45,990 nt of DNA from positions 18,893-64,882 of the forward strand of contig NZ_JAMTCF010000031.1 of NCBI RefSeq assembly GCF_024171695.1, in the 5' to 3' direction. Positions 1 through 8,024 of this stretch are shown piece by piece; position 1 is the stretch's first letter, and each line of letters starts with the position of its first letter. This DNA is from Actinosynnema pretiosum (GTDB lineage Bacteria; Actinomycetota; Actinomycetes; Mycobacteriales; Pseudonocardiaceae). The position numbers were made by a program, and so were the translations under genes. A model generated the notes under the pieces. The model was not told the DNA's origin. It saw only the letters and a program-made list of their open reading frames with translations, and ran no database searches.

Positions 1-65
1 GCGTGGTCCGGCAGCGTGGTCCGGCAGCGTGGTCCGGCAGCGTGGTCCGGCAGCGTGGTCCGGCA
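1..65. repeat. 13-bp tandem repeat, five copies
   Basis: The unit gcgtggtccggca is repeated five times without error and then breaks down into gcgcgg. The array starts at the window edge, so it may be longer. The repeat can be read through in several frames, but there is no sign that it is coding. It lies just upstream of the Imm1 gene. Confidence 0.95.
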
Positions 66-225
66 GCGCGGTGCTGAGCGTAGAGGGCGGTGTTGGGGCG
101 AGGAGGGCTGTGCTGAGGGCGGTGTGAGGTGGGGACAGCCCCATTGTGGTCTTCGGGTCGTTTCGGCGACCATCCGAGCGGGCCGGTGGTTTTCAGGTCC
201 GCGCACGTGGAAGGGGTGGGGTGCG

Positions 226-648
226 GTGGCGCTGACGGCGATCTACGACCGGGAGACGGGGCGCAGCCCGGTCGAGATCCGGACCAGGGCGGAGCTGGAC
301 GCTCTCGTCGACCGGGTGCGCGGCCTGCACGTGGGCAGCAGCCCGGTCGTGGTCGAGTTCTCGGTGACCGGCGACGAGTGGAGCTACCCGATCCTGTACG
401 CGGGCATCGGCCGCGAGCGCGGCTTCGTTCAGGAGCACGGCCACCCCGTGCGCGCGACCCTGGGCGACCCGACCGCGAAGGGCGAGGTGGTGTACGACCT
501 GACCACCCACGCGACCTCCGTGCCTGCGGACCAGGAGGTGCCGCTGGAAGCGGTGCGCGAGGTGCTGGCGGCGTACCTGGCGGGTGGTGGGGTGATCCCG
601 CCGGACCACCCGAGGATGCAGTTGGTGGCGGCGTCGAAGGACCTGTGA
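226..648 (+). CDS. Imm1-family immunity protein
   Basis: A 140-residue cytoplasmic protein. It shows the layout of actinobacterial Imm1 proteins: an N-terminal strand (ALTAIYD), a helix (RAELDALVDRVRGL), a central sheet (VVVEFSVTG, YPILYAGIG) and a C-terminal helix after PADQEVPLEAVREVL. Imm1 proteins are predicted to neutralise polymorphic or contact-dependent toxins, often nucleases. No partner toxin is in the window, so this may be an orphan or its partner may lie to the left. The GTG start at 226 has aagggg 9 bases upstream. A longer reading back to base 16 runs into the 13-bp repeat and is not believed. The gene is convergent with the DUF397 gene. Confidence 0.8.
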   Translation: MALTAIYDRETGRSPVEIRTRAELDALVDRVRGLHVGSSPVVVEFSVTGDEWSYPILYAGIGRERGFVQEHGHPVRATLGDPTAKGEVVYDLTTHATSVPADQEVPLEAVREVLAAYLAGGGVIPPDHPRMQLVAASKDL

Positions 649-683
649 CGTTGACGGGTGCGAGACCGGAGAGTGCGAGGCTC

Positions 684-728
684 GCAGGCGTGAAACCGGC
701 AGGCGTGAAACCAGCGGGTGTGAGGCCT
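684..728. repeat. 15-bp degenerate tandem repeat, three copies
   Basis: Three successive 15-base units (gcaggcgtgaaaccg and variants) lie in the gap between the convergent Imm1 and DUF397 genes. The first two copies differ at one base and the third is more diverged. No gene is seen in this gap (649-813). Confidence 0.85.
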
Positions 729-813
729 ACCGGGTTGCGGTGATCCCCGCGCTCAGGTCCTCTGCCGGGGCGCCGCAGTCGGCGTTCAGCGTTCAGCGGT
801 CTGCGGTCTGCGG

Positions 814-1032
814 TCAGTGGTCCGGTGTCCTGTCCCTGCTCCCGTCCCTGCTCCCGTCCCTGATCCCGTCGAGGAATCCGCTGAAGCTGCTCCGACCGAA
901 CCTCAGTCGCCCGCCCGCGCGGTTCTTGCTGTCGCGGACCGACGTGGTGTCCGGGGTGATCAGCAGCTCGACGCAGTCGGGGTTCGTCGTGCTGCGGCTG
1001 GACTTCCGCCACCGCTGGTCGGCCTCAGCCAT
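814..1032 (-). CDS. DUF397 protein, partner of the XRE-DUF5753 regulator
   Basis: A 72-residue protein with the DUF397 pattern: WRKSSRSTTNPDCVELL, then SVRDSKNRAGGRLRFGRSSFSGFLDGIR. DUF397 proteins usually pair with an adjacent XRE-DUF5753 regulator (the WhiJ/BldB-associated and Scr1-like systems of Streptomyces), and that is the arrangement here. The ATG at 1032 overlaps the stop of the regulator by 8 bases, which implies translational coupling. The C-terminal tail is unusual: after DGIR it reads DGSRDGSRDRTPDH and is encoded by a 12-bp tandem repeat (828-863) that appears to have lengthened the protein. Its role, toxin-like or modulator, is inferred only from the family. Confidence 0.85.
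   Translation of the reverse strand: MAEADQRWRKSSRSTTNPDCVELLITPDTTSVRDSKNRAGGRLRFGRSSFSGFLDGIRDGSRDGSRDRTPDH
828..863. repeat. 12-bp tandem repeat inside the DUF397 3' end
   Basis: Three 12-base units (tcctgtccctgc, tcccgtccctgc, tcccgtccctga) and a partial fourth encode the DGSR repeats of the DUF397 tail on the minus strand. Smaller duplications follow between 784 and 816 (gttcagcg twice, gtctgcg twice). Confidence 0.85.
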
Positions 1033-1885
1033 GGCTGGTGTCCCTCACTTCCCGGATGAGCCGCGCGCTCTCCTCGGGGTCGAGCGCGTGCCGGGCCGCG
1101 TCGTCCCACGCCGCGACCAGCGTCCTCGCCACCTGCTCGTCCTCCACCGCGCGCACGCCCTCGTAGCTCTCGACGTAGACCGAGAGCGGCTCGTCGGGCT
1201 CGGGGTACTCCAGCAGGTTCAGGGCGCCGAAGTGCGACCCGTAGGCGCCCGCGGCGAAGGGCAGCACCCGGATGGTGACGTTCTCCTGCTCGCCCACGAG
1301 CAGCAGGTGCTCCAGCTGCCGCACCATCAGCTCCGGGCTGCCCACCACCCGCCGGAGCGCGCCCTCGTCGATGAGCGGCCGGTAGTCCAGCGGGACCGGT
1401 GACCGGCTGAGCAGCGCCTGCCGGTCCAGCCGCTCCGCCGTCGCCCGAGCCGTCCACCCCTTGCCCAGGGTCAACGCGGGCGCGCGCCTGCCCAGCTCGT
1501 CCGCGTACTCGCCGAGCTGGAGCAGTCCGGGGACGAGCATGGGGTCGAGGGCCCGCTCCCGGTGAGCCTCGCCCTCGTCGCGGCGGAAGCGCAGGTAACC
1601 GGGGGAGAGCGCCGAAGCGTGCTCGACCTTGACCGCGTCCTGCGAGGCGCGCTCCCACAGGGAGGTTCCCTCGGCGATCTCGTCGTCGGTGGCCCGGAGG
1701 ACCGTCATGATCGCGAGGAACGTCGGGTAGTGCGGCAGGTGGATGCCGGACAGCAACCGGTGAACCGTGTCCTTGGACGTCCTGACCAGCCGGGCGACCT
1801 CGGGAGCCGCAACCCCGGCCCGCTCCATGATGGGCCGCACGTGCCTGCCGAGTCTGCGCTTGGCGCGCGTGGTCCCTACCGCCAT
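1025..1885 (-). CDS. XRE-family regulator with DUF5753 domain
   Basis: A 286-residue DNA-binding protein. Residues about 13-62 form an XRE helix-turn-helix (VAAPEVARLVRTSKDTVHRLLSG). Residues about 90-275 match DUF5753, with the typical ALDPMLVPGLLQLGEYADEL, VTIRVLPFAAGAYGS and YVESYEGVRA segments. Members of this family control development or act as antitoxin-like partners of DUF397 proteins. The ATG at 1885 is chosen because a TATGGT hexamer sits exactly 7 bases upstream, which would give a leaderless mRNA. The ATG at 1897 is also possible, while gggagg just before 1885 is too close to serve as a ribosome binding site. The gene is divergent from the TPR gene. Confidence 0.88.
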   Translation of the reverse strand: MAVGTTRAKRRLGRHVRPIMERAGVAAPEVARLVRTSKDTVHRLLSGIHLPHYPTFLAIMTVLRATDDEIAEGTSLWERASQDAVKVEHASALSPGYLRFRRDEGEAHRERALDPMLVPGLLQLGEYADELGRRAPALTLGKGWTARATAERLDRQALLSRSPVPLDYRPLIDEGALRRVVGSPELMVRQLEHLLLVGEQENVTIRVLPFAAGAYGSHFGALNLLEYPEPDEPLSVYVESYEGVRAVEDEQVARTLVAAWDDAARHALDPEESARLIREVRDTSHG

Positions 1886-2207
1886 GCCTCCCACCATAAC
1901 CACTCTGAGTAACTCGATCGCTACAAAAACCACCCGTTTGTGACCCCTGCTTTCGTGGCCGGTGAATTGTAGGGTCGCTGCGGAAAGACACTCCGGAAAT
2001 GGGTTGGGAAACTCGGCGGACCTCGGGGTCCCCTAACTGCTCGACCGGCATCCCGATGTTCCGGTCGCCGGAATGTCGTGCCTGGTGGCCGCAGGTCGTG
2101 CCGATCGGTCGAAGAGTCGATGCGGTTGTCCTCCTTTCGAGGCTCGTGAATCACGTGAACCCTGATTCCAAATCCAAAGAATCGCAACAAACGGGAAGTG
2201 CTTCCAG
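1886..2207. promoter_or_regulatory. Divergent intergenic region with several small palindromes
   Basis: This 322-bp gap is lower in GC than its surroundings. On the minus strand a TATGGT hexamer (complement of 1893-1898) precedes the regulator start. Next to it is the small palindrome ACTC-T-GAGT at 1902-1910, placed where an autoregulatory operator would be. Further right are TTCCGG-tcg-CCGGAA (2059-2073) and CGTGA-a-TCACG (2145-2155), the latter near the likely promoter of the TPR gene. No coding sequence is recognised. Operator function is inference. Confidence 0.45.
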
Positions 2208-3602
2208 ATGCAACCGTTCTCCGGTCCGCTGTCGACCGTCCGAACCCTCATGACCTACGGCGAGGTGGGCGACGCGGCGACACTGCTGGGTCACCTGTGG
2301 GCCAACCTGTCCGTGGACAGCACCACCCAGGAGGTCGGCAGGCTGCGCGCGACGACCATCGAACTCGCCGACCGCTTCCCGCTGGCACCCGAGGCGTCGG
2401 CGGCACTGCACTGCGCGATGCTCACCTACGCCCAGGTGGGCGTGTACGACACGGCCGAACTGATGGCCGAGCGAATGCTGTCGGTGTGGCGAGCCCGCTG
2501 TCAGGCCGGGCCGACCCCGGAGTCGCTGGACGGCCACCTGTTCGCCCTTGACGCCCTGGCCAGCGTTCAGCGGACGCGCGGGAACGCCGCCGGTGTCGCC
2601 CGCTGCCTGGTCGAACTGATGGAGTGGCAGTTCGCGGCGGGCAACGCCCTGGGGGTCGCCTGGGCGGGCCGCGAACTCGGCGTCCTCGCCTACCAGGCCG
2701 GTGACTGGGCAGGCGCGATCAACCACCTGGCCCGAGCCGAGGCGACCTACGACGAAGCGATCACCGAAGCGCTTACCAACCCGGCGGGCACCGCCTCCAC
2801 CGCCGCCTCCGCCACCTCTACTGCCGGTGCAGGTGGGGACGCCGACACCGTCTCGCAGGCAGGTGAGGAAACCGGCGAACGCATCGCTGAACCGGGCGCA
2901 AGGTCGGCGGACACCTGTGCCGGGAGCAACCCCGACACCGGTGCTGGTTCTGACGCCGATCCTGAGTCAGGTTTTGATGCCAGTGCGGACGCTGCTACCG
3001 GCTCAGGAGCAGGTCCCGACGCTGGCGCGGACGCTGGTACCGGCTCGGGAGCAGGTTCCGACGTCAGCCCGGACGCTGGTACTGGCTCGGGAACAGGCTC
3101 CGGCGCTGGTGTCGACCTAGGTTCCGACGCCAGTGCGGGGGCGGATGTTGATGCCGACTCCGGAGCTGGTGTCGACGCTGGTTCGGAGGCTGGTGCCGAC
3201 CCACGGTCGGGAGTGGGTGCTGGCACCGGTTCGGGTTCGGGTGTCAGGTCAGGGGTGGGTGCTGGTTCTGGCTCCAATCCTGGGACGGGTGTCGGGTCGG
3301 GGTCGGGTGTGGGTGCGACGGCCGTCGCGATCGCCGAGGAGCGCGCCCTGTGCCGGGTGCTGCTCGGGCGGGCTCGGTGGCAGCAGGGGGATCTGGCTGG
3401 GGCGCGGCGGTGTTTTCAGGCGGCTCTGGCTGATCTGCCTGAAGGTGACGCCGCTGGTGAGGTCGCCCGGTTGGTCGTGGCCGTGCGGGTGGGTGCCGCA
3501 CTGCCCGAACCGGACTTCTTGCAGTTGGGGGAGTTCGGCATCTCGGTGTGGGAACGGGTTCCGGACTCCGTTCCCGACCACTGGATGTCGAATGGGGCCT
3601 GA
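2208..3602 (+). CDS. TPR-repeat protein with a large low-complexity insertion
   Basis: A 464-residue protein. Residues 1-185 are helical TPR-like repeats (WAGRELGVLAYQAGDWAGAI and similar), and residues about 370-415 carry another clear TPR (LLGRARWQQGDLAGARRCFQ). Between them, at about 190-370, lies a Gly/Ala/Ser/Asp-rich low-complexity stretch that interrupts the solenoid. It includes three 14-residue copies of an ADAGTGSGAGSD-type repeat. TPR proteins mediate protein contacts; no partner is evident here. The start at ATG 2208 has only a weak gggaag upstream, and ATG 2250 is an alternative. The two strands are both open across the insertion, a side effect of its base periodicity. Confidence 0.7.
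   Translation: MQPFSGPLSTVRTLMTYGEVGDAATLLGHLWANLSVDSTTQEVGRLRATTIELADRFPLAPEASAALHCAMLTYAQVGVYDTAELMAERMLSVWRARCQAGPTPESLDGHLFALDALASVQRTRGNAAGVARCLVELMEWQFAAGNALGVAWAGRELGVLAYQAGDWAGAINHLARAEATYDEAITEALTNPAGTASTAASATSTAGAGGDADTVSQAGEETGERIAEPGARSADTCAGSNPDTGAGSDADPESGFDASADAATGSGAGPDAGADAGTGSGAGSDVSPDAGTGSGTGSGAGVDLGSDASAGADVDADSGAGVDAGSEAGADPRSGVGAGTGSGSGVRSGVGAGSGSNPGTGVGSGSGVGATAVAIAEERALCRVLLGRARWQQGDLAGARRCFQAALADLPEGDAAGEVARLVVAVRVGAALPEPDFLQLGEFGISVWERVPDSVPDHWMSNGA
2985..3110 (+). repeat. 42-bp coding tandem repeat, three copies
   Basis: Three 42-base units at 2985-3026, 3027-3068 and 3069-3110 encode related 14-residue blocks within the TPR protein's insertion. The copies are diverged at several bases, so the expansion is not very recent. 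Flanking sequence to 3315 is built of shorter, more degenerate versions of the same words. Confidence 0.85.
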
Positions 3603-3838
3603 CGTCCCGACCGAACGTCCGACCGAACGCCTGGCCAAGCGTCTGACCGAACACCCGGCCAAAAACCTGATCGACCAACCGACCACCCCCCTTCCTCAAC
3701 GCTTCGATAACCCCTGCTCAAACGGTCTGCTCGCTGCCCGCACAACAAAGTCTGGCAGTTGGAGCGCCCCACTCGCACGCCCTTCACCGGCCCCCAGATC
3801 GGGTGAAATCACCCCGCCGCCCCACCCCCGGTCCCAAC
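3603..3838. other. Non-coding gap with a degenerate 12-bp repeat
   Basis: Immediately after the TPR stop, bases 3603-3662 contain about five degenerate 12-bp units (variants of gtccgaccgaac). The rest of the gap up to the GntR promoter has no gene, terminator or RNA that I can recognise. Confidence 0.5.
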
Positions 3839-3902
3839 TTGACGCCGCCCAAGGTGTACCTGTTATCTAGTGTCTTACAACAGTAGAACACTTTGGGAGG
3901 TG
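3839..3902 (+). promoter_or_regulatory. Promoter and YtrA-type operator of the GntR-ABC operon
   Basis: A -35 box TTGACG (3839-3844) and a -10-like TTATCT (3863-3868) are 18 bases apart. An inverted repeat overlaps the expected transcription start: AGTGTCTTAC (3869-3878), four bases, then GTAGAACACT (3883-3892), 8 of 10 positions matching. The AGTGT...ACACT ends resemble the operator reported for Bacillus YtrA. It would allow autorepression by the GntR protein encoded just downstream. The ribosome binding site gggagg follows at 3895-3900. Confidence 0.75.
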
Positions 3903-3905
3903 CCA

Positions 3906-4292
3906 GTGGAGTTCCGCATAGACCGGACCAGTGGGCTCCCCGCCTACCTCCAGCTCGTCCGCCAGGTCAGGGAGGCCCTGCGGATGGGGTGGCTCGCACC
4001 GGGAGACCGCCTGCCACCGGTGCGCGAGGTCGTCACCACCAGTGGCGTCAACGCGAACACCGTGCTCAAGGCCTACCGCGAGCTGGAGATGTCGGGACTG
4101 GTCGAGGCGCGCCAGGGCTCCGGGACCTACGTGAAAGCCGCCCTGGGCAGCGCGGACCCCGAGGCCATGGAGCGCCTGCGCGCCCGCCTGGCCGAGTGGG
4201 TCCGCGACGCGCGGGCGGCGGGGCTGGACGTCGAGGACGTCGAGGCGCTCGTGCGCTCGGTCCTCGCAGACAAGGGGGAGGTGGTCGGATGA
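3906..4292 (+). CDS. GntR-family (YtrA subfamily) transcriptional repressor
   Basis: A 128-residue protein with a winged helix-turn-helix: YLQLVRQVREALRMGWLAPGDRLPPVREV followed by GVNANTVLKAYRELEMSGLVEARQGSGTYV. It has only a short C-terminal helical tail (about residues 80-128) and no large effector domain, which is typical of the YtrA subfamily. Such proteins usually repress their own ABC transporter operon. The GTG at 3906 is the start, since gggagg lies 5 bases before it; an upstream ATG at 3870 falls inside the operator. The stop overlaps the ATPase start (ATGA). Confidence 0.9.
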   Translation: MEFRIDRTSGLPAYLQLVRQVREALRMGWLAPGDRLPPVREVVTTSGVNANTVLKAYRELEMSGLVEARQGSGTYVKAALGSADPEAMERLRARLAEWVRDARAAGLDVEDVEALVRSVLADKGEVVG

Positions 4293-5140
4293 CGACCGCT
4301 GTGAAGAGCGCCGTCCGCGCGTCCGGGCTCGGCAAGAGCTACGGCGGCACGCGGGCACTGCGCGACTGCTCGTTCGAGCTGCCCGCAGGCCGGGTGGCCG
4401 CGCTGGTGGGGGCCAACGGCGCGGGCAAGACCACGCTGCTGAGCGTCCTCGCCCGCCTGCTCAAGGCCGACGCCGGGGAGGTGGAGGTCACCGGCCGGGT
4501 CGCGTTCGTCGCGCAGGAGAAGCCGCTCTACAAGGGCTTCACCGCCCGCGACACCCTCACCATGGGCACCAGGCTGAACACCGCGTGGGACCAGGCCAAG
4601 GCCGACGCCTGGCTGGACCGCTTCGAGGTCCCCCGCGACCGCGCCTGCGGCAAGCTCTCCGGCGGCCAGCAGGCCCAGGTCGCGTTCGCGCTGGCACTGG
4701 GCTCCTGCCCGGACGTGCTCCTGCTCGACGAGCCGCTGGCCAACCTGGACCCGCTGGCCCGCCGCGAGGTCGCCGCCGCGCTGCTCGACGAGGTCGCGGA
4801 GACCGGGATGACCGTCGTGCTGTCCACGCACGTCATCACCGAGCTGACGGGCGTCGCCGACCACCTGCTCCTGCTCGCGAACGGCGGCCTGCTCGCGGAC
4901 GGCGACGTCGACGCGCTGCTCGCCCGCCACGCCGCCTACGCGGGCCCGCGCTCGGACGCGCCACCCGTGCCCGGCCAGGTCGTGCAGGCCAGGCACAGCG
5001 CCAACCAGTCCACCTTCCTGGTGCGCCTGCCGGACGGCCCGCGCCCGCCCGTCGCGGGGCCGTGGGTGGAACGAGCGGTGACCCTGGAGGACTACGTGCT
5101 CGCGCGCCTCGCCGAGACCAGGAAGGGCGGTGCGGCGTGA
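4289..5140 (+). CDS. ABC transporter ATP-binding protein
   Basis: A 283-residue ATPase. It shows Walker A GANGAGKTT (41-49), signature LSGGQ (123-127), Walker B VLLLDEP (143-149) and the switch histidine in STHV (about 181). The C-terminal 60 residues are an extension of the kind found in drug or bacteriocin exporters of the YtrB/CcmA type. It would energise the permease encoded next. The start ATG overlaps the repressor stop by 4 bases, and its own stop overlaps the permease GTG, so the three genes form one tightly coupled operon. The substrate is unknown; antibiotic export or envelope stress is the usual guess. Confidence 0.93.
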   Translation: MTTAVKSAVRASGLGKSYGGTRALRDCSFELPAGRVAALVGANGAGKTTLLSVLARLLKADAGEVEVTGRVAFVAQEKPLYKGFTARDTLTMGTRLNTAWDQAKADAWLDRFEVPRDRACGKLSGGQQAQVAFALALGSCPDVLLLDEPLANLDPLARREVAAALLDEVAETGMTVVLSTHVITELTGVADHLLLLANGGLLADGDVDALLARHAAYAGPRSDAPPVPGQVVQARHSANQSTFLVRLPDGPRPPVAGPWVERAVTLEDYVLARLAETRKGGAA

Positions 5141-6168
5141 GCGCCACCACCGACAGCACCACCGGGACCAGCGGCAAGGCCGGGGGGCGCGCCGCCGACC
5201 GACCGGGGGTGCGCACCAGGGCGGGCGTCGGCTGGGGCGACCTCGCCTGGCTGACCTGGCGCCAGCACCGCTGGACGGTCCTGGCCACCCTCGCGATCGC
5301 CCTGGTCGGCGCCGTCGGGATGCTCTGGGTCCGCGCCATCTTCCTGGAGGAGGCGGCGTCCGGCTACCCGGTGCGGACCTGGGTCGGCGACTACACCGAG
5401 CTGGGCCACACCCTCCCCACCGGGCTCGTGCTCTACGGGACCTTCATCGGCGCCGTGTGGGGTGCGCCGATGCTGGCCTGGGAGTACGACCAGCGCACGC
5501 ACGTGGTGGCCTGGACCCAGGACCTGTCGGTCACCCGCTGGCTGGTCGGCAAGGCGGCGATGCTCGGCGCGGTCGCCGCGCTCATCGGCGCGGGGCTCGG
5601 CGCCGTGGCCCAGATGATGGCGAACACGATCAACGGCGTCCCGCGCTACGTCTGGATCAACATGTTCGAGGAGGGCTTCGAGTACCACCCGGCGCTTCAG
5701 GCGGCGTACGCGCTGTTCGGCTTCGCGCTCGGCCTGGCGATCTCCGCGCTGGTCCGCCGCACGGTGCTCGCGGTCGGGTTGACCATGGTCGTCGGCCTGC
5801 TCACCAAGGGCTTCGTGGAGCTCTGGCTGCGCGGGCGCTACCAGAGCCCGTTCACCTCCCTCGTGCCGGTGGACGAGGCGCGACCGCTGGGGGAGGGCAG
5901 GGGGCAGGCCATGTACTTCCAGGGCGGCTACGCCACCCCGGACGGGATCATCCCGAGGGTGCCCGACGCGTGCACGGGCCCCGAGTCCGGTGACATGGAC
6001 TGGTTCCGGGGCTGCCTGAAGGAGAACGGCCTCACGCACTTCATGGAGCAGTACCACCCCGCCGAGCGCCTCGGCACGTTCCGGCTGATCGAGGTCGCCC
6101 TGTTCCTGGTGCTCGCCGCGGCCCTGTTCGCCTTCGCGCTGCACCGCGTGAAGAAGTCCGTCGCCTGA
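5137..6168 (+). CDS. ABC transporter permease
   Basis: A 343-residue membrane protein with about six hydrophobic segments (for example WTVLATLAIALVGAVGML, GLVLYGTFIGAVWGAPML, and a final LIEVALFLVLAAALFAFAL). An extracytoplasmic loop lies near residues 245-310 and contains two cysteines (DACTGPE and FRGCLKE). The N-terminus is a 35-residue polar tail rich in Thr, Ser and Gly. The GTG start overlaps the ATPase stop (GTGA). It forms a transporter with the preceding ATPase, under the YtrA-like repressor. The operon ends at a strong hairpin about 50 bases downstream. Confidence 0.88.
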   Translation: MSATTDSTTGTSGKAGGRAADRPGVRTRAGVGWGDLAWLTWRQHRWTVLATLAIALVGAVGMLWVRAIFLEEAASGYPVRTWVGDYTELGHTLPTGLVLYGTFIGAVWGAPMLAWEYDQRTHVVAWTQDLSVTRWLVGKAAMLGAVAALIGAGLGAVAQMMANTINGVPRYVWINMFEEGFEYHPALQAAYALFGFALGLAISALVRRTVLAVGLTMVVGLLTKGFVELWLRGRYQSPFTSLVPVDEARPLGEGRGQAMYFQGGYATPDGIIPRVPDACTGPESGDMDWFRGCLKENGLTHFMEQYHPAERLGTFRLIEVALFLVLAAALFAFALHRVKKSVA

Positions 6169-6219
6169 CCCGGCCGGACCCGCTCGCGACCGGCTGGGCC
6201 GAACGCCCGGCACCGGGTG

Positions 6220-6249
6220 CCCCCGCACGCCGCAAGGTGCGTGCGGGGG
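6220..6249 (+). terminator. Hairpin terminator after the ABC operon
   Basis: A perfect 11-bp stem (cccccgcacgc / gcgtgcggggg) with an 8-base loop lies between the permease and purK. No T-run follows, which is common for actinobacterial terminators. Confidence 0.8.
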
Positions 6250-6266
6250 TTCCCCGTTCGCGCAGC

Positions 6267-6272
6267 TAGACT
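6267..6272 (+). promoter_or_regulatory. -10 box of purK (TAGACT)
   Basis: TAGACT ends 9 bases before the purK GTG and there is no ribosome binding site in between, so a leaderless or nearly leaderless transcript is likely. No clear -35 is seen. Confidence 0.5.
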
Positions 6273-6281
6273 CCCCGATCC

Positions 6282-7468
6282 GTGGACTCCCGAACCCGTC
6301 TTCCCGTCGTCGGCATGGTCGGCGGCGGCCAGCTCGCCAGGATGACCCACCAGGCCGTCATCCCCCTCGGCCAGTCGCTGCGCGTGCTCGCCGAGCGCGA
6401 GTCCGACCCGGCGGCCCTGGTCGCCCGCGACGTCGACCTCGGCTCGCACACCGACCTGGAGGCGCTGCGCGGGTTCGCCAAGTCCTGCGACGTCGTCACC
6501 TTCGACCACGAGCACGTCCCGCAGGAGCACCTGCGCGCCCTGGTCGCCGAGGGCGTGCGCGTGCACCCCGGCCCGGACGCGCTCGCGCACGCGCAGGACA
6601 AGCTCGTCATGCGCGTCAAGCTCGCCGAGCTGGGCCTGCCCGTCCCGCCGTTCGCCGAGGTCACCGAGCCCGCGCACGCGGTCGCGTTCGGCGGCGAGCA
6701 CGGCTGGCCGTGCGTGCTCAAGGCGGTGCGCGGCGGCTACGACGGCCGGGGCGTGTGGATGCTCGACTCCGCCGAGGAGGCCGAGCGCCTGGTCGCCGGG
6801 CTGCTGGAGGCGGGCACCCCGCTGATGGTCGAGCAGCGCGTGGCGATGCGCCGCGAGCTGGCCGCGCTCGTCGCGCGCTCCCCGTTCGGCCAGGGCGCGG
6901 CGTGGCCTCTGGTCGAGACGGTGCAGAAGGACGGCATCTGCGTCGAGGTGCTCGCGCCCGCGCCGGACGCCGACCGCGCCGCGCAGGCCCAGGACCTCGC
7001 GCTGCGGGTCGCGAACGAGCTGGGCGTGGTCGGCCTGCTCGCCGTCGAGCTGTTCGAGACCGAGGACGGCCTGGTCGTCAACGAGCTGGCGATGCGCCCG
7101 CACAACTCCGGCCACTGGACCATCGAGGGCTCCCGCACCTCCCAGTTCGAGCAGCACGTGCGCGCCGTCCTGGACTACCCGCTCGGCTCGACCGACCTGG
7201 TCGCGCCCGCCGTCGTGATGGCGAACGTGCTCGGCGCCTCGGACGCGCCCGCGTTCGGCCCCGACGAGCGGCTGCACCACCTGTTCGCCCGGTTCCCCGA
7301 CGCGCGCGTGCACCTGTACGGCAAGGAGGAGCGGCCGGGCCGCAAGATCGGCCACGTCACCCTGCTGGGGGAGCGCATGGCGGACGTGCGGGAGCGGGCG
7401 AGGCTCGCCGCGCACTGGTTGTCCGACGGCGTGTGGCTGGACGGGTACGACATCCACGGAGGACAGGC

Positions 7469-7472
<4 letters not shown>
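6282..7472 (+). CDS. purK: N5-carboxyaminoimidazole ribonucleotide synthase
   Basis: A 396-residue ATP-grasp enzyme that converts AIR, ATP and bicarbonate to N5-CAIR in purine synthesis. Visible features are the N-terminal GMVGGGQLARM nucleotide-binding loop, FDHEHVP, KAVRGGYDGRGVW in the ATP-grasp region (about residues 147-159), and VNELAMRPHNSGHWTIEG (about 266-283) for metal and substrate binding. Length is usual for the family. The GTG start at 6282 is used without an evident ribosome binding site. purE follows with a 4-base overlap, the standard two-enzyme route to CAIR. The gene matches the purK-purE-fadE25 order of M. tuberculosis. Confidence 0.96.
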
Positions 7473-7987
<515 letters not shown>

Positions 7988-7990
<3 letters not shown>

Positions 7991-8021
7991 CATCCTCCCA
8001 GTGGAACTTACTGGGAGGTAA
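7988..8021 (+). promoter_or_regulatory. Promoter and perfect hairpin covering the acyl-CoA dehydrogenase RBS
   Basis: A -10-like TAACAT (7988-7993) overlaps the purE stop. A perfect 9-bp inverted repeat follows: cctcccagt (7994-8002), seven bases, then actgggagg (8010-8018). The right arm is the ribosome binding site of the downstream gene, so folding would hide it. A second, overlapping small palindrome TTAC-N6-GTAA lies at 8008-8021. The repeat may act as an RNA switch, a DNA operator or both. Confidence 0.7.
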
Positions 8022-8024
8022 CAA

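Noticed and set aside
1..65. CRISPR array
   Set aside because: The 13-bp units are directly adjacent without spacers, and no cas gene is near.
2747..3277. Open antisense frame of 176 codons rich in Pro, Glu and Ala
   Set aside because: It mirrors the low-complexity insertion of the TPR gene; periodic GC-rich coding leaves both strands open. No ribosome binding site or family match.
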